The notes under the pieces: generated by a model
Told to the model about the DNA's origin: nothing
What the model saw: only the letters and a program-made list of their open reading frames with translations
Database searches by the model: none
Shown here: positions 58,640 through 64,000 of the stretch, piece after piece
Position numbering within the stretch: position 1 is the first letter of the stretch
Layout: every line of letters starts with the position of its first letter
Translations under genes and position numbers: made by a program
Assembly: GCA_030248195.1 (NCBI GenBank)
Contig: JASAND010028846.1
Location: forward strand, 24,853 to 88,852
Direction: 5' to 3'
Origin: Trissonchulus latispiculum
Lineage: Eukaryota > Nematoda > Enoplea > Enoplida > Ironidae
DNA: 64,000 nucleotides

Positions 58640-58922
<283 letters not shown>

Positions 58923-58974
58923 TTGATTTCTGCGTGGTTCAGATATTGAGTCGTTGTCGGAGGACCACTTTGAA

Positions 58975-60245
58975 TAATCAATTTGCTTCATATGTATTTT
59001 GTCAGTTGATTAGGTTTGCTAAGCACAGTAAAACCTGTATATATCAGTTTGCTTTGATGAACAGTTCATGTGTAAGCTCCGTTTATCTAATTTTGGCATG
59101 TCCATTAAATGGTACATTTTGATTCTTGATCTTGTTCTGTTGTACTAAAAGAAACAGATGTCCTACAATGCTGCGTTCTGCGTCTCAATTTATTCATAGA
59201 GCCCTCCTAATGCATGCAAAAGGCATTCTCCTTAGGTGTCATTTAGGTTTCAAGAATTGTAGTTTTGACATCGCTGAACACATCTGTCAAAGGTAGCGCG
59301 AATCCAGTTTTATTCAATTTATTTAGAAAATATTACTGCGAAGGGTACGCTCTTTTTTAGTTTATAATTTTTGGGATCACAATATATCTGGTGGCCAAAA
59401 ATGAAAGAAACTCCCAGACCCAGTTTTGAGATTATGACCCTTCAAACTTTGACAAAACACCTATTAAGTCAACTTTAGCCTGTCATAGCCGACTACTGCG
59501 AAATTATTGGGCTATTATTTTGCACACATAAACTACAACCATAAACATGGCTAAATTTCAGCCAAATCTGAGAAATGTATTTTTTGATTTTCGCCGCTTT
59601 TGGGAGGTCGAAATATATCTAGTTTTGCAGAATTTATTTATTTATTCATTGATTTATTTGCAAGTTTCTCCAATATCTATGGTACCTAGTTTATCGGTGC
59701 AAAATATTAAATCAATATCATTTCCCATTAGTCCCGCTATGACAGCCTAAAGTTGACTTATTCTACGCTTGGGCTCAAACTCGACCATTTTTCAAAATTT
59801 TCAAGAGCCATATCTCAGAACTGGATCTGGAATTTTGCTCCTTTTTGGCCAGCAGGACTATTATGATCCTGAAAATCATATATTAATGATTTGCGTCCCG
59901 CATCGCAGTAATAAGCTCTTCAGCTCAAACAAATTTACTTCGCGTTACCTTCTAGGGGTACAGTTAGCCTAAAGCTACAGTTTTTGAAAACTACAAGGCA
60001 TCTAAGGAGAATTAGTTTTTCATACACATTGGAGGGCTCTATGAATAAATTGATGAGCAAAACGTTGCATTATAGCAAGTCCATATTTTTAAGTACAACG
60101 GAACAAAGTCTAGAATCGATACTTGCTATTCAGACGGCATGACAAAAATGTACCTTACTCACGAACCGCTCATCAAAACAAGCTGATATTTACAGGTAAT
60201 TGTAAATCTCTCATCAACTGACAAAATGTAAAGCAATCAATGTGT
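58975..60245. repeat. Long inverted repeat, ~620-bp arms
   Basis: The arms pair along their length with moderate divergence: TTTTGTCAGTTGAT (58998) with its complement near 60220; CAATTTATTCATAGAGCCCT (59186) with 60033-60052; AAGTCAACTTTAG (59466) with about 59750; TTTTGCAC-ATAAACTA (59518) with about 59700. The centre is near 59600-59640. No credible ORF. It could be two repeat copies head to head or a foldback element. Confidence 0.75.
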
Positions 60246-60820
60246 TGTGTAGTAAGAACAGAAAAGTGGTAGCAAGAAACACCACGACTATACTTCAGTA
60301 CGTTTACTCAAGAATAGAGGAACGGAATTCCAAAACTCTAGTTTTCTGCACTTCATGTGTTTCACAACACAACTGTCTTTCATTTCTTTGAATGTCATTC
60401 CACTCTATAAAATTCACCGGAGCGTGTTTGCTGTAAATGCTTAAAAATGTAGTAACGCATAGCCCTGTTCACTAGGCAATCTGCCTGCAGGCAATCGACT
60501 GTACTCTTGGTAACATGTTGGTTAGTAACCACATAAATATTTTTATTATATTTTAGAGAATCATTTAATACATAGAGCAAATGTGCACTCTTGATAGAAC
60601 AGTTTGAGTCCTTTGGTTTTCTTAATGGTATTTAGCACCCAATTTCTGTTAATTGCCATTAAAATCTGGAACAAACTGGTTTTAAAATTTATTCTGTCCT
60701 TGCTTAAATTCTTGCCCCATGGCTTATCACTGTGCACCATTCAAAATACCATTTTAGCTAAAATCAAAGCAAATAACCTACTCTGTTTCGAATAGCTCAT
60801 TCGCAGTTATTTTATTTAAA
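60246..60820. other. Upstream region of the 4-Cys secreted-protein gene
   Basis: No coding signal. Should contain the promoter; no clear TATA box can be assigned. Confidence 0.3.
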
Positions 60821-62499
60821 ATGAACTACCTGTCTATATCAGCGCTTTTTATTGCGGGCTGTATGATACCATGTAAGCTGGTTTATTTGCTTTTCCGAAC
60901 CAGTATATAATTTTGTCAAAACAAACTTTGAATGTTAAATTGCTTAACTGACTGAATAAAACGAAACAATACCTTAGTGCGTATATTGGAATCAACTTGG
61001 TACTCGAGTTTTGCCATAGGTTTAAGTCACCATCAACTATTACAATATATCTCGTTGACTTATGCCAACTCTTGTTATAAAGTTTCAAAACTCAAAGTGG
61101 ATCTTTGGCTATTTAGTAAATTTCGCTACTGGACTTTTAAGTAATGTCTAGTAGAATTATGAATTCCGTTTTTGTCTACATGACGTGCAACTCCTTAGCG
61201 AACCAACAAGTCTTTGGTCCGGTGCTGGAACTGCTTGATCCAGAAATAGCAAGCAAAACTGTGCATGAGACCCAAATATTTAGGTTTGAATCACATTGAA
61301 GATAACATTGGTGCAAAAATCAAAACGTAGCATATTGAAAATTAAAATTTAGCATTTGCCTGGGATAACCACCTTTTAATTCTCAAAAAGAATATTACAG
61401 TTTTCTGAAAACAATAAGATTATGGAAACCTAGTTTACAAAACTTGCACGAACTACAATTTCATTTCAGTCATTCTAACGTTTCTGGCGTGGACAAGCAT
61501 AAATGCGAAACTTATGCTAAACCACAAACTTGTGCTAAACCAAATCACCGAAGCATGCTGTCTTAAATTAAATTTCGCTTTATTGCTGATCAGCTTTTAT
61601 TTGGAAACTGTTGCTATACTGAGACTTAACTAAAGCACCAGCTTATTTTCTTCGGTCTGGCATCTAGACTGTCTTCTTCGGTTGCTATCATTTAAGTCAA
61701 CTTAAAGTCATTGCTGGTGCAAGGACTTTTATATGACAGTTAATTGTAATCTACTAATAGCTATTACGGCGAGTTCATATTTGGTTCGTTTTGTATTGTG
61801 TTCAGCTAAAGTAATTACATGCATAAGTAATTTATAAGGCCACAAAGGTGATGTGTCGAATATTGCGAACATAGCATACGTCTACTTAGAGATATGGGTC
61901 TGCCAAATGTACCCGAACCCACACTTTTTAACTACTTAAGAGGTCCAAGGTTCTGCTGCTATTAAAGCTGAGCTTGAGGAGTTGGTCAAGTAATGTTGGT
62001 TTTCATTTCAGACAGTCTTGCTCACGGTCGAGTGGGCGGCGGGGGCCACTGCAGTTTCGACAGCGACTGCTTCAGCGGAAAGTGTCACGACCGCAAGTGC
62101 AGTCGTGAAAGTCCCATTCCGGGCAAGGTTGGTGGAGGTGGTGTCTGTTGGTTCGACAGTGAATGTTACAGTGGAAAGTGCCATGATCGAACCTGTAGTC
62201 ACGATAGCCCCCAGCCGGGCAAAGTGGGCGGTGGGGGTTACTGTACTTTCGACAGTGACTGCTACAGTGCCAAGTGCCATGACCGTACCTGCAGTATCGA
62301 TAGTTGGACCCAGCCCGGCAAGGTTGGGGGTGGAGGGTACTGTACGTTCGACAGTGATTGCGGTAGTCAGCATTGTAACAGCCGCAGGTGTGCACCGGAA
62401 CCGATGCCTGTGAATAGAGTTTGTCGTAACGATTTCGACTGCTATGGCGGGGGAAGATGCAGCTTCGGTCGATGTGATTACAGAAATCGTGGAAAGTGA
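60821..62499 (+). CDS. Secreted protein of five tandem 4-Cys modules
   Basis: Two exons: 60821-60872 encodes the signal peptide (MNYLSISALFIAGCMIP) and ends CCAT before donor GTAAGC; 62012-62499 follows acceptor TTTTCATTTCAG. The phase fits (1+2), giving 179 residues. Four near-identical repeats begin VGGGG and share C-x5-C-x4-C-x4-C (YCTFDSDC-YSAKC-HDRTC). The fifth is C-x5-C-x5-C-x4-C and more diverged. Spacers are Pro/Ser-rich and mostly end in PGK. The FDSDC-x-SGKC pattern resembles small EB- or Dickkopf-like disulfide modules, but the family is not certain. The extracellular role is unknown; matrix, peptide-carrier or defence roles are all possible. AATAAA at 62522 follows the stop. Confidence 0.8.
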
Positions 62500-62521
62500 T
62501 ACACAAACTTTTAACAGAATT

Positions 62522-62527
62522 AATAAA
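62522..62527 (+). terminator. AATAAA polyadenylation signal
   Basis: 22 nt past the TGA of the 4-Cys gene; another AATAAA lies near 62573, which gives a more usual 3' UTR length. Confidence 0.5.
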
Positions 62528-62599
62528 TGGAAGATTTAGAGACTTTAAATTTAGAGGATTTAAAAGAATTAAAATAAAATTAATACTAAACGGGTGTAA

Positions 62600-64000
62600 A
62601 TTTTAAACATTTAAGGAATGTTCTATTTGTATTGACTTTAAAATAAATTGCTGGCATACGTTCCTATATGTAATGTGTCCGTCTGTCCAAGTAACTAAGG
62701 AACACAAGGTGCAGTAATTGTATAGAAATAATTTTATTTCTATTATTTTCTATTCAGAACGCAAAAGGTCTGTAAAGAAATGTTTCTTAAATTAACGAAA
62801 TCTTCGTGGATTTGATACTGTTGCAAATTACTTGTAGAATAGTAGGTAGGTAGATAGGGAGATAGATAACGAAGAAAAGGGTAGAAATCTGTGCAGAAAT
62901 GCTATGTTTAGAAAGGTAATCTGTACAGAAACTGTTCTGCAGATTTTGTACAGACTGAAAACGTAAAACAAATGGGATGTTCTTAAAATTTAGATGGTTG
63001 GGTTTGTTTTCTGTAGAAAGTTTGCATAGAGTGTTCTTAAGGTGGTGATTCCTTTTAGAGACATCTACTTTGAACCATGATAGCTCATTCATTACTTTAA
63101 GTTCAGAATCCATCTTTATATCAAAATGAAGCTTAACGTTGTCTCTTTCTAATAAAGACAATGAAACGAAATTCGGATTTCGAAAATATTTTTAACTGCT
63201 TTTTGAAGAAATGCAATTGTTATCATTTTTGCAAACTGAAGTAAATTGGGGACCCTTTTTTAGTTCTTAGGAAGTCGCTCTTCATACTGGAGAAATTAGC
63301 AAATAAATATGTATGCGCAACCAGTGGTTTTGCCTACTTTTCCCAACTTTAGCAAGCGACCACTCTAGCTAAAAAAAACAATCGGGGCAACTAAAAAAGG
63401 GGTTCCGGGATATTTTTGTGTAAAACTCATCTGCTAAGTGGCATCCCTCTAGCTTGCATACAGAATGCTCCACAATTGCTGAAAAAAATTTGTCGTGCTT
63501 TTGCAAACACTATATTTTTTATGATAGCAGCCTATGGAATTGCAGCAGGAAGATGATCATGTCTCAGATAATTAGCATGAGTGAGACCTTTAAATTGACG
63601 CTCTTAGTATAATTATGCGATTTGCTTAGCTCAAGCAATAATTGATTATTTGAATTCTGCAAAAATGACTAGTTTTGGACGCCAAGATAAAAAAATTAAT
63701 AATATTTCTCGATAGCGAAAAGCTAGAGTTATTTCAAAAAGCAAAAATGTAGAGCACAACAAGATCGTTCGAATGAATATAATCATAGCTACTGTCTGCA
63801 GCTACAGTCTGCGGTCTACAAGCAGCTACTGTCTAACCGTCAGGAACCGACAAAAACTGCCCTGAAAGGAGACGTAGAATTTTTGAAGCGGGATTTCGTG
63901 GTGGATGTTAGAATGCTAAAACAATTTATTTTGAAAAGTTTCATCCAATTTAGTCTTGCTGTGTGCCTTCAATCAAACAATACATGCCCAAAAAGAATCA
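62600..64000. other. Intergenic, no gene seen
   Basis: Includes short GATA/GGTA-type repeats near 62845 and a dispersed repeat at about 63035-63425 related to 14070-14700. Confidence 0.4.

Noticed and set aside
62008..62506. Thr/Val-rich and Cys/His-rich frames antisense or shifted over the 4-Cys gene
   Set aside because: Shadows of the tandem repeats; only the plus frame has a signal exon, splice sites and regular Cys spacing.

Overview
This is AT-rich metazoan nuclear DNA: genes are split by GT-AG introns, and there are tRNA-derived SINEs, MITE-like elements, a copia element and an env-carrying Gypsy-type endogenous retrovirus (ERV). The host genes (a Trk-family receptor kinase, a GBD/FH3 protein and an amidated-neuropeptide precursor) point to an invertebrate bilaterian. 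I cannot name the species.

Layout. (1) 1-7185, minus strand: a Trk-like receptor tyrosine kinase of 11 visible exons, cut by the window start inside the kinase domain. One of its introns holds a same-strand tRNA-Lys(UUU) gene and several TIR elements. (2) 7186-15484: intergenic or 5' intronic DNA with a 1,200-bp hAT-like element flanked by a perfect 8-bp target duplication. (3) 15485-33039, plus strand: nine phase-consistent exons of a formin-type GBD/FH3 protein with no FH2 domain (Mwh-like). Its largest intron holds, on the minus strand, a small gene for an apparently undescribed neuropeptide precursor with three amidated peptides. (4) 33802-50997: a 17.2-kb ERV on the minus strand, with ~1.47-kb LTRs about 99% identical and TTTA target duplications. 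Its order is unusual: LTR - gag - [zinc knuckle + env in one 1,190-codon ORF] - tandem retropepsins - RT - RNase H - integrase - two paralogous accessory genes of unknown function - LTR. (5) 51000-52750: a GC-rich stretch of unknown origin. (6) 52754-57168, plus strand: a decayed copia element with a half-tRNA(iMet) primer site. (7) 57454-60250: a decayed Cys-rich coding region, a duplicated pseudo-exon of the GBD/FH3 gene, a long TA microsatellite, and a ~1.27-kb inverted repeat. (8) 60821-62499, plus strand: a two-exon secreted protein of five 4-Cys modules.

The host exon models join without frameshifts, so the lesions in the ERV and copia genes are more likely real decay than general sequence error. 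The strongest candidates for something undescribed are the ERV architecture (env between gag and pol, duplicated protease, paired accessory genes) and the neuropeptide precursor.
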